Shown piece after piece: positions 18,275-26,906 of a stretch of 64,000 nt of DNA. The notes below the pieces were generated by a model. It did no database searches and was not told the DNA's origin. It saw nothing but the letters and a program-made list of their open reading frames with translations. Source of the DNA: Sulfitobacter sp. F26204 (GTDB taxonomy: Bacteria; Pseudomonadota; Alphaproteobacteria; Rhodobacterales; Rhodobacteraceae); NCBI RefSeq assembly GCF_026410305.1, contig NZ_JAPMLQ010000004.1:263289-327288 (forward strand). Reading direction: 5' to 3'. The position numbers were made by a program, and so were the translations under genes. Each line of letters opens with the position of its first letter. The stretch's first letter is position 1.

Positions 18275-18760
18275 GAGCCATACTCCATAAGAAATTGGAT
18301 CAAATTTTTCGCTGGCGGAATTATTTTAACGCGCGACTTTTGACATGACACCTTTCAACGATAGTTACACAGCATCAATTCGTCCAGTCTGCTGCACCTG
18401 TGATCCGCGATAGGTTTACTCGTCGTGCAACGCGGCTCTCTTGATTGACACTGCTGTGCGACGTCAGTTTTCGCTCGTCGAGGGGGTGACCGTTGTCAGG
18501 GTATTCTAACCAAAGACGGCCTGTCGAATTCACCGAGGCTCTCGCTGGCCGCCGAAGGGGTGAGCAGACAGCAGCCCCACACCGCCAAAATCGGAAGCGG
18601 CCAAGGCCACCTGGATGTGTAAAAACTTGTGGAGCTGACGCGGGCCTCGTGCTTGGATTCGGTTGTGCCGCCATGAACGCTTGCAAAAGCGGCAAAGACA
18701 CACAGTGTTGCCCCGGACAAAACGGCGTTTCGTGTAGTATGTATGGATCTGACGTCTGAA
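18275..18760. other. 486-bp gene-free region between caspase-like gene and tRNA-Thr
   Basis: It contains the AT-rich leader of the caspase-like gene (18275-18370) and then GC-rich sequence with short overlapping frames on both strands. None has a ribosome site or a recognisable product. One minus-strand frame (18375-18821) reads through the tRNA and is not a gene. The stretch lies directly past the 3' end of a tRNA gene, a common integration site, but I find no repeat of the tRNA 3' end here. Confidence 0.5.
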
Positions 18761-18835
18761 TGGTGCTGTAGGGGAGGATTGAACTCCCGACCTCGTCATT
18801 ACCAATGACGCGCTCTACCACTGAGCTACTACAGC
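18761..18835 (-). tRNA. tRNA-Thr (anticodon GGT)
   Basis: The minus strand folds into a full cloverleaf of 75 nt with CCA encoded. The acceptor GCTGTAG pairs with CTACAGC, the discriminator is A, and the D-arm contains GCTCAGTGGTAGAGC. The anticodon stem CGTCA/TGACG has loop TTGGTAA (anticodon GGT, reading ACC). The T-arm is GGGAGTTCAATCCTCCC. It faces away from murA. Confidence 0.97.
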
Positions 18836-18920
18836 GACGTTAGCGGGGCAAATAGCGCCAAACCAAAAACACTGCAACCGAAATCTGGACGCGCCCCATG
18901 CCCTGCGTTAGACAGGCGCC

Positions 18921-19100
18921 ATGGCACAAGGCAAGATACCCCAACCACCCAAAACTCCGACGCCCAAAACCCCGGCGCAAGCCCGTGAAGAGCGGTTGAA
19001 AGCTGCGCTTAAGGCCAATATGGGCCGACGCAAGCAACAGGCACGCGGCAGGGCAGCGGTCAACAAAAGCGCCCAAGGGGCAACCGAGGAAAGCAGTTAG
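18921..19100 (+). CDS. Small basic hypothetical protein upstream of murA
   Basis: 59 aa starting [18 protein letters not shown], with a helical, very basic middle ([25 protein letters not shown]) and a short polar end. The stop is one base before the murA ATG, so it is probably co-transcribed. Short Pro/Lys-rich proteins of this type precede murA in other Rhodobacteraceae as I recall them. No function is known to me. The basic helix could bind RNA or membrane surfaces, which is speculation. Confidence 0.7.
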   Translation: MAQGKIPQPPKTPTPKTPAQAREERLKAALKANMGRRKQQARGRAAVNKSAQGATEESS

Positions 19101-19101
19101 A

Positions 19102-20373
19102 ATGGATTCAATTCTGGTCAAAGGCGGCAAAGCGCTGCAGGGCGAAATCCCGATCGCGGGGGCAAAGAACGCCTGCCTTACCTTGATGCCTGCGACATTG
19201 CTCAGTGAGGAACCGCTGACGCTGACCAACGCGCCACGCCTCAGCGATATCCGCACCATGACCGAACTGCTCAGGTCACTTGGCACCGAGGTGACCAATT
19301 TGCAGGACGGCAAGGTTCTTACCATGTCGAGCCACGGCGCCATCAACACCCATGCCGATTACGACATCGTGCGCAAAATGCGGGCCTCCAATCTTGTGCT
19401 TGGTCCTTTGCTGGCGCGTGAGGGCCATGCCGAAGTGTCGCTGCCTGGTGGCTGTGCCATCGGGGCCCGCCCGATGGATATTCACACCGACGGATTGGCA
19501 TGCATGGGGGCGGACATCGAATTGCGCGACGGCTATCTGCATGCCAAAGCCCAGGGCGGCAGGTTGAAGGGCGCGGTCATCGACTTCCCTTTCGCGTCCG
19601 TTGGGGCCACCGAAAACATCATGTTGGCGGCCACCCTCGCCAAAGGCACCACCGTCATCAATAACGCCGCGCGTGAACCGGAAATCGTTGATCTTGCCAC
19701 CTGTCTGCGGGCCATGGGCGCGCAGATTGACGGTGACGGCAGCGAATCGATCACCATCCAGGGCGTTGATAGCCTGCATGGTGCCACCCACCGTGTGGTC
19801 ACCGACCGGATCGAACTGGGTACCTATATGCTGGCCCCTGCAATCTGTGGCGGCACGGTCGAGTTGCTGGGCGGGCGCATCGACCTGCTGGCGGCCTTTT
19901 GCGAAAAGCTGGACGAGGCGGGCATCACCGTCAGCGAAACCGAAAGGGGCCTGACCGTCGCCCGCAAGAACGGCAACATACGCGCCGTCAATGTCACCAC
20001 CGAACCTTTTCCCGGCTTTCCAACCGATCTTCAGGCGCAAATGATGGCACTGCTGTGCACAGCAGACGGCACATCGGTTCTCGAAGAAAAGATATTCGAA
20101 AACCGTTTCATGCATGCGCCGGAACTGATCCGCATGGGGGCCGACATCGAGGTGCACGGCGGCACGGCAACCGTCACGGGAGTCAAGAAGCTCAAGGGTG
20201 CCCCGGTCATGGCCACGGATCTGCGCGCCTCTGTCTCGCTTATTCTCGCGGGACTGGCCGCAGAGGATGAAACCAGGGTCGCCCGTGTGTATCATCTCGA
20301 TCGCGGATACGAACATGTAGTTGCCAAACTGCGCGGCGTCGGCGCAAACATAGAACGGATCAAGGACACATGA
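19102..20373 (+). CDS. murA: UDP-N-acetylglucosamine 1-carboxyvinyltransferase
   Basis: 423 aa, normal length. It transfers enolpyruvate from PEP to UDP-GlcNAc, the first committed step of peptidoglycan synthesis in the cytoplasm. Lys-Asn in [16 protein letters not shown] contacts substrate. The catalytic Cys118 lies in [15 protein letters not shown], so the protein should be fosfomycin-sensitive (enzymes with Asp here are resistant). The later [12 protein letters not shown] and [16 protein letters not shown] motifs are also present. Its last four bases overlap the next gene, a DUF2948 protein, as is usual in this family of bacteria. Confidence 0.97.
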   Translation: MDSILVKGGKALQGEIPIAGAKNACLTLMPATLLSEEPLTLTNAPRLSDIRTMTELLRSLGTEVTNLQDGKVLTMSSHGAINTHADYDIVRKMRASNLVLGPLLAREGHAEVSLPGGCAIGARPMDIHTDGLACMGADIELRDGYLHAKAQGGRLKGAVIDFPFASVGATENIMLAATLAKGTTVINNAAREPEIVDLATCLRAMGAQIDGDGSESITIQGVDSLHGATHRVVTDRIELGTYMLAPAICGGTVELLGGRIDLLAAFCEKLDEAGITVSETERGLTVARKNGNIRAVNVTTEPFPGFPTDLQAQMMALLCTADGTSVLEEKIFENRFMHAPELIRMGADIEVHGGTATVTGVKKLKGAPVMATDLRASVSLILAGLAAEDETRVARVYHLDRGYEHVVAKLRGVGANIERIKDT

Positions 20374-20840
20374 CACAGGACGCCCGCTTCGAGGATGGCC
20401 GCGAAGCCCCGCTGAATCTTGGCGCATTGGATGCAGATGATCTCGCGGTCATTTCATCCCTGGTGCAGGACGCTGTCTTCCCCGCCTCGGAAATGCGCTG
20501 GGACCGCAAGGCAAATCGCTTTGCCCTGCTGCTGAACCGCGTCCGCTGGGAGGATCAGGGCAAGACCCGCCATGCACCCGAACGCGTGCAATCCGTGTTG
20601 ATCTTCCAGACCGTACAGGGCGTCGCCAGCCAGGATGTGCCCAAGGGGGATGTGGATACCGTCCTGTCCCTGCTGTCGCTCTCTTTTGAAGAGACCGATG
20701 CGCCCTCGGGTTTCCTGACCCTGACCTTCGCGGGGGACGGGGCGATCCGTTTGAAGGTCGAGGCCATTGATGTATCGCTCAAAGACGTCACCAGACCCTA
20801 CGCCGCCCCCTCCAGGAAATTGCCGCAGCACCCGGACTGA
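20370..20840 (+). CDS. DUF2948 family protein
   Basis: 156 aa. It has the family pattern [26 protein letters not shown], followed by [19 protein letters not shown] and a C-terminal [27 protein letters not shown]. It is a soluble cytoplasmic protein of unknown function, found almost always between murA and hisD in Rhodobacteraceae. It overlaps murA by four bases and is thus translationally coupled to it. About 100 bp separate it from hisD. Confidence 0.88.
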   Translation: MTQDARFEDGREAPLNLGALDADDLAVISSLVQDAVFPASEMRWDRKANRFALLLNRVRWEDQGKTRHAPERVQSVLIFQTVQGVASQDVPKGDVDTVLSLLSLSFEETDAPSGFLTLTFAGDGAIRLKVEAIDVSLKDVTRPYAAPSRKLPQHPD

Positions 20841-20938
20841 CCCCGCTGAGCGCGCCAGGGTTGAGGTAACACCAAACCCCTCGTCGTGATGTTTCTCTTT
20901 TTGGCCTTATATACCGACTTTTGGAGCGCCCTTTCAAA

Positions 20939-22240
20939 ATGCCCGTCACACTCGATGCGACAGCTGCCAGTTTCGAGGCAGCATTTGTCACCCTTCTGAA
21001 CGCCAAACGCGAAGACAGCCCGGATGTGGATGCCGTGGTCGCAGACATCATCGCGGATGTGCGCCGCCGTGGCGACGCCGCCGTGATCGACCTCACCGCC
21101 AAATTTGACCGTATCACGCTAACGTCCGAAACCCTCCGCATCACCCCCGAAGAAATCGCAAAGGCGTTGGATGAGGTCAGCAGCGCAGACAAGGCCGCTC
21201 TCGACCTCGCCGCCAACCGCATCCGCGCCTACCATGAACGACAACTCCCCGAAGATGTTGAGTGGACCGACGACGCAGGTGCTACCCTCGGCTGGCGCTG
21301 GACCCCGGTTTCCGCTGCGGGCCTCTACGTCCCAGGTGGCCTCGCCAGCTATCCCAGTTCCGTCCTGATGAACGCCATCCCCGCCAAAGTCGCGGGCGTT
21401 GGGCGCCTCGCCATGGTCGTGCCAACCCCCGACGGCATCCTCAACCCGCTTGTCCTCATGGCCGCCCATATCTCCGGCGTTGATGAAATCTACCGCATCG
21501 GCGGTGCCCAGGCGATCGCAGCCCTTGCCTATGGCACAGAAACAATCTTGCCTGTCGACAAAATTACCGGCCCAGGCAATGCCTTTGTCGCCGCCGCGAA
21601 ACGCCGTGTCTTTGGCAAGGTCGGAATCGACATGATCGCCGGTCCTTCCGAAATCCTCGTCATCGCGGATGCAGATAATGATCCAGATTGGATCGCGCTT
21701 GATCTCCTGTCACAAGCCGAACATGACGAAAGCGCCCAGAGTATCCTGATCACGACCGATGCGGCCTTCGGTGCCCAGGTGGCACAGGCTGTGGGCAAAC
21801 ACCTGCAAACCCTCGAACGCCGGGCCATTGCCGCTCCCAGCTGGCGTGATTACGGGGCCATCATTACCGTGCCCGACCTTGCCACTGCCGCTGTCCTCTC
21901 AAACCGCATCGCCCCGGAACATCTCGAACTCTGCGTTGCCGATCCTGAGGCCCTGAGCCAGGAAATCACTCATGCAGGCGCGATTTTTCTTGGCCAATGG
22001 ACGCCCGAAGCCATTGGTGACTATGTCGGAGGGCCGAACCATGTCTTGCCCACTGCCCGCTCTGCGCGCTTTTCCTCGGGTCTATCGGTCCTCGACTTCA
22101 TGAAACGGACCACACTGGCGCGGATGACCCCGGGCGCATTGCATGCCATCGGTCCCGCTGCCGAACGCCTCGCACGCTCCGAAGGTCTGCAGGCACATGG
22201 GCTGTCCGTCACCCTGCGCCTCGACAAATTGAACGGCTGA
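20939..22240 (+). CDS. hisD: Histidinol dehydrogenase
   Basis: 433 aa from the ATG at 20939; a TTG at 20921 is in frame but less likely. It oxidises L-histidinol to L-histidine in two NAD-linked steps, the last part of histidine synthesis. Family blocks are visible: GWRWTPVSAAGLYVPGGLASYPSSVLMNAIPAKVAG, then KITGPGNAFVAAAKRRVFG, GIDMIAGPSEILVIAD, LSQAEHDESAQ (zinc ligands Gln and His) and VGGPNHVLPT. It is not with other his genes, which is normal in this group; the next gene encodes a UPF0262 protein. Confidence 0.97.
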   Translation: MPVTLDATAASFEAAFVTLLNAKREDSPDVDAVVADIIADVRRRGDAAVIDLTAKFDRITLTSETLRITPEEIAKALDEVSSADKAALDLAANRIRAYHERQLPEDVEWTDDAGATLGWRWTPVSAAGLYVPGGLASYPSSVLMNAIPAKVAGVGRLAMVVPTPDGILNPLVLMAAHISGVDEIYRIGGAQAIAALAYGTETILPVDKITGPGNAFVAAAKRRVFGKVGIDMIAGPSEILVIADADNDPDWIALDLLSQAEHDESAQSILITTDAAFGAQVAQAVGKHLQTLERRAIAAPSWRDYGAIITVPDLATAAVLSNRIAPEHLELCVADPEALSQEITHAGAIFLGQWTPEAIGDYVGGPNHVLPTARSARFSSGLSVLDFMKRTTLARMTPGALHAIGPAAERLARSEGLQAHGLSVTLRLDKLNG

Positions 22241-22333
22241 GGCAAATCTTCAGGTGATGCTGCGATGCAGCATTGCTTTCGCCACAGCACTGGCGTATCT
22301 CTCGGTCAATCGCGCCAACAAAAGGATGCGCCG

Positions 22334-22813
22334 ATGTCCCGCATCAGCCATATCGACCTCGACGACGCCGGCCTGCCACCGCCCACACCGGAGATTGAGC
22401 AGGAACGCAAAGTTGCGGTCTTTGATTTGCTTGAGGACAATACCTTTGTCCTGCCAACCAAGTCCGATCGTCCTGTCCCGCAAGGGCCCTACCACCTTGG
22501 CCTGTCGATCCGCGACAAACGCCTGGTCTTTGATGTCGCCACCGAAACTTCGGAAAAAGCGGCCGAATTCCACCTCTCGCTTGGTCCTTTTCGCCAAGTG
22601 GTCAAGGACTATTTCCAGATCTGCGAAAGTTATTTTGACGCTGTCAAGAAACTCCCCCCAAGCCAGATTGAAACCATCGACATGGCACGACGCGGAATCC
22701 ATAACGAAGGTTCCCGCGTCCTGCAGGAACGCCTTGAGGGCAAGGCCGAGATCGACGTTGACACGGCGCGGCGCCTCTTTACCCTGATCTGTGTTCTGCA
22801 TTTCGGAGGCTGA
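22334..22813 (+). CDS. UPF0262 family protein
   Basis: 159 aa from the ATG at 22334 (AAAGGA six bases upstream). The start MSRISHIDLDDAGLPPPTPEIEQERKVAVFDLLEDN and the later GPYHLGLSIRDKRLVFDV and LSLGPFRQVVKDYFQICESY are the UPF0262 signature. It is a soluble alphaproteobacterial protein of unknown role. Its stop codon is followed at once by the GTG of the phosphatase gene, so the two are coupled. Confidence 0.9.
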   Translation: MSRISHIDLDDAGLPPPTPEIEQERKVAVFDLLEDNTFVLPTKSDRPVPQGPYHLGLSIRDKRLVFDVATETSEKAAEFHLSLGPFRQVVKDYFQICESYFDAVKKLPPSQIETIDMARRGIHNEGSRVLQERLEGKAEIDVDTARRLFTLICVLHFGG

Positions 22814-23275
22814 GTGAGCACGCCACTGCCCCAATCGGTCCTTTTTTGCTGCGATCACAACGCAGTACGCTCGCCCATGGCCGAAGGCATCATGAAGAAA
22901 TTCTACGGCACAGACACCTATGTGCAGTCCGTAGGTGTGCGTAATGATCTCGAAATCGACGGCTTTTCCATCGCGGTCTGTGCGGAAATCGACGTTGAAC
23001 TTGCCCGCCACCGTTCCCGCAGTTTTGATGAAATGGAACAATGGGGCGATGACCTTTCGTCCTTTGATCTTGTCATCGCGCTTTCATCGGCAAGCCAGCA
23101 CCGCGCCCTGGAATTGACCCGTTACTTCCACCTCGACGTAGAATACTGGCCCATCCTCGACCCTACGGGGCTGGGTGAGACTCGCGAGGCGAAACTGATC
23201 CAGTTCCGCGCCGCCCGCGATCAGATCGCCGAACGGCTGATCAATCGCTTCGGTCCGCCGATCAATACCCACTAG
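22814..23275 (+). CDS. Low-molecular-weight phosphotyrosine phosphatase / arsenate-reductase-like protein
   Basis: 153 aa, GTG start directly after the previous stop. The phosphate loop C-x5-R-S is at residues 13-20 (CDHNAVRS), with a further Cys at 12. The general-acid Asp is likely the one in ILDPTGLGE. The family removes phosphate from tyrosine or from small arylphosphates; some members reduce arsenate, but nothing arsenic-related is nearby. It is commonly found next to UPF0262 in Rhodobacteraceae. In relatives as I remember them infA comes next, but here a converging lipoprotein gene and lepA follow. Confidence 0.85.
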   Translation: MSTPLPQSVLFCCDHNAVRSPMAEGIMKKFYGTDTYVQSVGVRNDLEIDGFSIAVCAEIDVELARHRSRSFDEMEQWGDDLSSFDLVIALSSASQHRALELTRYFHLDVEYWPILDPTGLGETREAKLIQFRAARDQIAERLINRFGPPINTH

Positions 23276-23337
23276 GTCGCCTGCCACCCGAAAGCGAACA
23301 AGGTTTCCGAACCTTCCCTGAAAAATACGCCGCGCGC

Positions 23338-23697
23338 CTAGACGCCGGAACAGATTTGTTCCGCGCGCGCGCCAAAAGCCTTCCACGCCGCCCAGAACCT
23401 CTTGTTACTCGCATTGCTGTCCTGATTCTGGCGGACTTCCTGTAGGGCATGTGGATCCTTGAAATATTTCACGCCCCTGCGCTGGTCCGCGGCGGACAAC
23501 TCGCGGTTTGCCACCGCCTGCACACATCCGCACCTCGCCCGAGAAGCCTGCTTGCGCCCCTGTGCCTGACAGGCTTTCTGAATTGGCCCCGATGCGAATT
23601 GCACCACGGGAACATATCCTCGATTGGCCGCAGACCGGCTGCCCCCACAAGCAACCAACCCCAAAAGCGCTACAAGCGCTACAGATAAACGAACCAT
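23338..23697 (-). CDS. Small conserved lipoprotein
   Basis: 119 aa from the ATG at 23697. The signal peptide ends in a lipobox (ALLGLVACGGS), so Cys17 should be lipidated. The mature part YVPVVQFASGPIQKACQAQGRK, RCGCVQAVANRELSAADQRRG and RFWAAWKAFGARAEQIC has four Cys, probably in disulfides. This family is widespread in Rhodobacteraceae and is sometimes labelled an arginine transporter in databases, for which the sequence gives no support. It converges with the phosphatase gene. Confidence 0.8.
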   Translation of the reverse strand: MVRLSVALVALLGLVACGGSRSAANRGYVPVVQFASGPIQKACQAQGRKQASRARCGCVQAVANRELSAADQRRGVKYFKDPHALQEVRQNQDSNASNKRFWAAWKAFGARAEQICSGV

Positions 23698-24044
23698 AAA
23701 TACTGCCTTTGCCGCGGACCGATGGGGTTTGCCCCTTGGTGGTCCTGTTTTGCCTGTGGCACAGTATGCCGGATTCCGGGGGAGGGGGCAAATCACGTTT
23801 CTATTGCGGGCAAACCATGGGGTGGCATCAATCCCAGCATCCCGCAGGGAGGTCGCACAACGACGGAACCTGCGTTCATCACCAACTGCAAGGCAACACA
23901 GCGTCATCGCCTCTGAACCGGGGGTGCCTGAAACCGGTTCTCTGTGGCCTGGAGAGCGTGAAAACCAGCCGGACTCGGCACTCCTGTCCCGCGACCCCAC
24001 GATCCACCTTGACCAACCCCACAATCCGCCTCATATCCCCATAT
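23698..24044. other. Leader region of lepA and of the lipoprotein gene, with a dispersed-repeat-like hairpin
   Basis: The 347-bp divergent gap shows no supported gene. At 23915-23940, GAACCGG and CCGGTTC form a 7-bp hairpin with a 12-base loop. The minus strand through this segment reads [15 protein letters not shown], which resembles the coding shadow of the dispersed PAFAGMT-type repeats common in proteobacterial genomes. Promoters for both genes must lie here, but I cannot place them with confidence. Confidence 0.4.
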
Positions 24045-25844
24045 ATGACACCGCTTTCACACATCCGCAATTTCTCCATCGTGGCCCACATCGACCACGG
24101 TAAATCCACTCTGGCTGATCGCTTGATCCAGTCCACGAACACCGTGGCGGACCGCGATATGAAAGAGCAGATGCTCGATTCCATGGACATCGAACGTGAG
24201 CGCGGCATCACCATCAAGGCGCAGACCGTGCGCATCAACTACACTGCGAAAAATGGCGAGGATTACGTCCTCAATCTGATCGACACCCCCGGTCACGTCG
24301 ATTTCGCCTATGAGGTCTCACGCTCCATGCGCGCCGTCGAAGGCTCGCTGCTGGTCGTGGATTCCACCCAGGGCGTCGAGGCGCAGACGCTGGCCAACGT
24401 CTATCACGCCATCGACGCGGACCACGAAATCGTCCCCGTCCTGAACAAGATCGACCTGCCCGCCGCCGATTGTGACCGCGTGGCCGAGCAGATCGAAGAT
24501 GTGATCGGCATCGACGCCAGCGGTGCGATCCGTGTCTCCGCCAAAACCGGCATTGGCATCCCCGAAACCCTCGAAGCCATCGTCGAACACCTGCCGCCCC
24601 CCAAAGGCACCCGCGATGCGCCTCTCAAGGCGATGCTGGTTGATTCGTGGTACGACAGCTATCTCGGCGTCATCGTCCTTGTCCGTATCATGGACGGCGT
24701 GCTGAAAAAGGGCGAACGTATCCGCATGCTCTCCAACAACTCCACGCACCACGTGGACCGCATCGGCGTCTTTCGTCCCGCCATGACCGAGATCGACGAA
24801 CTTGGCCCCGGCGAGATCGGCTTTCTCACGGCCTCCATCAAACAGGTCCGTGATACCCGCGTCGGCGACACGATCACGCATGAGAAAAAGGGCACCACCG
24901 ACGCGCTGCCTGGCTTCAAACCCGCACAGCCCGTGGTCTTTTGTGGCCTTTTCCCCGTCGACGCTGCCGACTTCGAAGATCTGCGCGATTCCATCGAAAA
25001 ACTCGCCCTCAATGACGCGAGCTTCTCCTTCGAAATGGAAACATCCGCCGCCCTTGGCTTCGGCTTCCGTTGCGGTTTCCTCGGCCTGCTGCACCTCGAA
25101 GTCATCCGCGACCGGATCGAGCGTGAATACAATATCGACCTCATCACCACCGCGCCCTCCGTTATCTACGATATCCACATGAAGGACGGCAAAGTCACGC
25201 AATTGCACAACCCCGCAGACATGCCCGACCTCACCTTTGTCGACCACATCGAAGAGCCGCGCATCAAGGCGACGATCCTCGTGCCTGACGAATACCTTGG
25301 CGACGTGCTGAAACTCTGCCAGGACCGCCGCGGCATCCAGATGGACCTTACCTACGCCGGTTCCCGCGCTATGGTCGTCTATGACCTGCCGTTGAACGAA
25401 GTGGTGTTCGATTTCTACGATAGACTCAAAAGCGTTACCAAAGGGTATGCGTCCTTCGACTATATCATGACCGGTTACCGCACCGACGCGCTGGTCAAAA
25501 TGTCGATCCTCGTGAACGACGAACCCGTCGACGCGCTCTCTACCATGGTCCACCGCGACCGTGCCGAGGCGCGGGGCAGGGCGATGGTCGAAAAGCTGAA
25601 AGACCTGATCCCCCGCCACATGTTCAAGATCCCGATCCAGGCCGCTATCGGCGGCAAGGTCATCGCGCGTGAGACATTGAGCGCGATGCGCAAGGACGTG
25701 ACGGCCAAGTGTTACGGCGGCGATGCGACACGCAAGAAGAAGCTGCTGGAGAAGCAGAAGGCCGGTAAGAAGAAGATGCGCCAGTTTGGCAAGGTGGATA
25801 TTCCGCAGGAAGCGTTTATTTCTGCGCTGAAGATGGATGGGTAG
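24045..25844 (+). CDS. lepA: Elongation factor 4 (back-translocating GTPase LepA)
   Basis: 599 aa from the ATG at 24045, the exact usual length. The frame is open upstream, but [22 protein letters not shown] is the family start. The GTPase motifs are AHIDHGKST (G1), RGIT (G2), DTPGH (G3) and NKIDLP (G4). The LepA-specific C-terminus contains [26 protein letters not shown] and a basic tail [17 protein letters not shown]. It is a ribosome-bound factor in the cytosol. The stop codon lies inside the first REP-like repeat that frames the transposase next door. Confidence 0.97.
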   Translation: MTPLSHIRNFSIVAHIDHGKSTLADRLIQSTNTVADRDMKEQMLDSMDIERERGITIKAQTVRINYTAKNGEDYVLNLIDTPGHVDFAYEVSRSMRAVEGSLLVVDSTQGVEAQTLANVYHAIDADHEIVPVLNKIDLPAADCDRVAEQIEDVIGIDASGAIRVSAKTGIGIPETLEAIVEHLPPPKGTRDAPLKAMLVDSWYDSYLGVIVLVRIMDGVLKKGERIRMLSNNSTHHVDRIGVFRPAMTEIDELGPGEIGFLTASIKQVRDTRVGDTITHEKKGTTDALPGFKPAQPVVFCGLFPVDAADFEDLRDSIEKLALNDASFSFEMETSAALGFGFRCGFLGLLHLEVIRDRIEREYNIDLITTAPSVIYDIHMKDGKVTQLHNPADMPDLTFVDHIEEPRIKATILVPDEYLGDVLKLCQDRRGIQMDLTYAGSRAMVVYDLPLNEVVFDFYDRLKSVTKGYASFDYIMTGYRTDALVKMSILVNDEPVDALSTMVHRDRAEARGRAMVEKLKDLIPRHMFKIPIQAAIGGKVIARETLSAMRKDVTAKCYGGDATRKKKLLEKQKAGKKKMRQFGKVDIPQEAFISALKMDG

Positions 25845-25909
25845 GGTGGGTGAAACCCACGCGCCACTCCATTTCAACCGGCGCAAACGTGGGTTGCACC
25901 CACCCTACG
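25841..25909. repeat. Inverted pair of REP-like hairpins (3' side of RAYT gene)
   Basis: GTAGGGTGGGTGAAACCCACG (25841-25861) and its inverted copy with one mismatch (25888-25908) are separated by 26 bp. Each copy folds by itself: GTGGGT-GAA-ACCCAC and GTGGGT-TGC-ACCCAC. The first overlaps the lepA stop, the second contains the stop of the transposase gene. This is the arrangement of a bacterial interspersed mosaic element beside its RAYT. Confidence 0.85.
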
Positions 25910-26387
25910 CCCATCTCCGAACCTTCGCATACCGATGCACCGTCGAATATGGCCAATCATCGGCTCGCTCAACAAACCCATGTTTCACTGGGTTCCAATG
26001 GCAATAATTTACATGCGCCGCGAAATCCTCTTCGTCTCGAATGTAATGCTCCCAAAACCGCCGCTGCCATATCCCACGTTCGCCTTTGCGGGCCTTGCTG
26101 GAACTGACATCATTCACGGCACCGCAATGCTTTGAGAACGTCGCCTTGATCTTCTTCCATCGAACAGAAAAATCAGCATCACCACCGGGCAACGTCCAAA
26201 CAGCATGAAGATGATCTGGCAATATCACCATAGCGTCACATTGGATCGGATGCTCGGCTGCAACCGACGCATAAGATAAGCGGAGCAATTCAATCTCGCG
26301 CAGCAACAAGTCCCCGCCACGTTGGGCCAAATTGACAGTAAAGAAATACGTTCCTCCCGGGACATACATGCGGCGGTATCGGCTCAT
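25905..26387 (-). CDS. REP-associated tyrosine transposase (RAYT, Y1_Tnp/IS200-like fold)
   Basis: 160 aa from MSRYRRMYVPGGTYFFTVNL; an upstream GTG at 26438 is inside the REP repeat and less likely. The HUH nuclease pair is His59 and His61 in MVILPDHLHAVWTLP. The likely nucleophile is Tyr115 in RFWEHYIRDEEDF, and the NPVKHG motif follows as in all RAYTs. Such domesticated single-copy enzymes cut and join REP hairpins as single strands and are thought to spread them. Three REP-like repeats lie directly at its borders. All key residues are present, so it may be active. There is no obvious ribosome site, consistent with low expression. Confidence 0.92.
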   Translation of the reverse strand: MSRYRRMYVPGGTYFFTVNLAQRGGDLLLREIELLRLSYASVAAEHPIQCDAMVILPDHLHAVWTLPGGDADFSVRWKKIKATFSKHCGAVNDVSSSKARKGERGIWQRRFWEHYIRDEEDFAAHVNYCHWNPVKHGFVERADDWPYSTVHRYAKVRRWA

Positions 26388-26425
26388 CAGACAATTCTGG
26401 TGCAGCATGGTTAACAAATCATTGC

Positions 26426-26449
26426 GTGTGGGTTTCACCCACCCTACGC
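26426..26449. repeat. REP-like hairpin at 5' side of RAYT gene
   Basis: The minus strand reads GCGTAGGGTGGGTGAAACCCACA, the same unit as at 25841 and in the same orientation as the copy at 25888. It folds as GTGGGT-GAA-ACCCAC. With the other two copies it frames the transposase gene. Confidence 0.85.
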
Positions 26450-26541
26450 TACCCCGTCACCTGCCCCCACTATGCCACCGCAACAACCACGCTCCAAACA
26501 TCTCCCGTCACTATCGGCTCCGCTGATCCCGCTCCCCCCAT

Positions 26542-26555
26542 TTGATACAAATCAA
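26542..26555. promoter_or_regulatory. FNR/FnrL-type binding site
   Basis: TTGAT-ACAA-ATCAA is a perfect match to the FNR consensus TTGAT-N4-ATCAA. It lies 61 bp upstream of the ATG of the small membrane protein at 26617, a distance suited to activation of that gene under low oxygen. The half-site layout is symmetric, so it could also act on the other strand. Confidence 0.6.
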
Positions 26556-26616
26556 CGCCCACGCGGCACGCCTCTGCTACCCCTTTCGCGACTCACATAG
26601 CCCGAAAGGCCACACC

Positions 26617-26799
26617 ATGTTCCGCCTCGCCTCCATGCTCTATTCCATTATTGCCACTGCCCTCGCTGGTGGCGGCGTCATCGTGGTGCTGTCCGCCGGA
26701 TATGTCACGCTGAATGCGATCCTGACGGCGGCCGGGATCGGTGCTGCGCTCGCGGTTCCTGTCGCCTATCTGGTGGCGCGCGAGATCACCAAAAACTAA
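26617..26799 (+). CDS. Small two-segment membrane protein
   Basis: 60 aa: MFRLASMLYSIIATALAGGGVIVVLSAGYVTLNAIL... with two hydrophobic segments (about residues 8-28 and 33-53) joined by a short turn, and a basic end (VAREITKN). AAAGG lies in front of the ATG. Homologues of this size and start occur across Rhodobacteraceae as I recall, some mislabelled CTP synthetase. No function is known. The FNR box upstream suggests oxygen-dependent expression. Confidence 0.75.
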   Translation: MFRLASMLYSIIATALAGGGVIVVLSAGYVTLNAILTAAGIGAALAVPVAYLVAREITKN

Positions 26800-26906
26800 C
26801 GACGATGCTGCGCTGCGGTGGTGTACATAGGGTGCACCTGGGGTGTACGCGAGGCACCCCACCTGTATAACCGTGTCAAACCACCTGAATCGCAAGGCTC
26901 CTCCGC

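Noticed and set aside
18375..18821. 148-codon minus-strand frame reading through the tRNA-Thr gene
   Set aside because: Its first residues are simply the translated tRNA; the rest has no family features.
19276..20427. Long antisense frame over murA
   Set aside because: No start signal or recognisable domain; murA is complete on the other strand.
23275..23338. AAGGTT-TCCG-AACCTT hairpin as terminator between phosphatase and lipoprotein genes
   Set aside because: Only six base pairs and no T-run on either strand.
24318..25886. 522-codon open frame antisense to lepA
   Set aside because: It is a high-GC codon-bias shadow: His/Asp/Val-rich, no ribosome site, no motif, fully inside an essential conserved gene.
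25841..26449. Possible short CRISPR-like array because of three similar 21-nt repeats
   Set aside because: Repeats are unequally spaced, two are inverted, each is a hairpin, and the gene between them is a RAYT, not a Cas gene.
26815..26880. GGTGTAC repeats between the small membrane protein and the BKACE gene
   Set aside because: Two short imperfect copies only; no clear symmetry or known motif.
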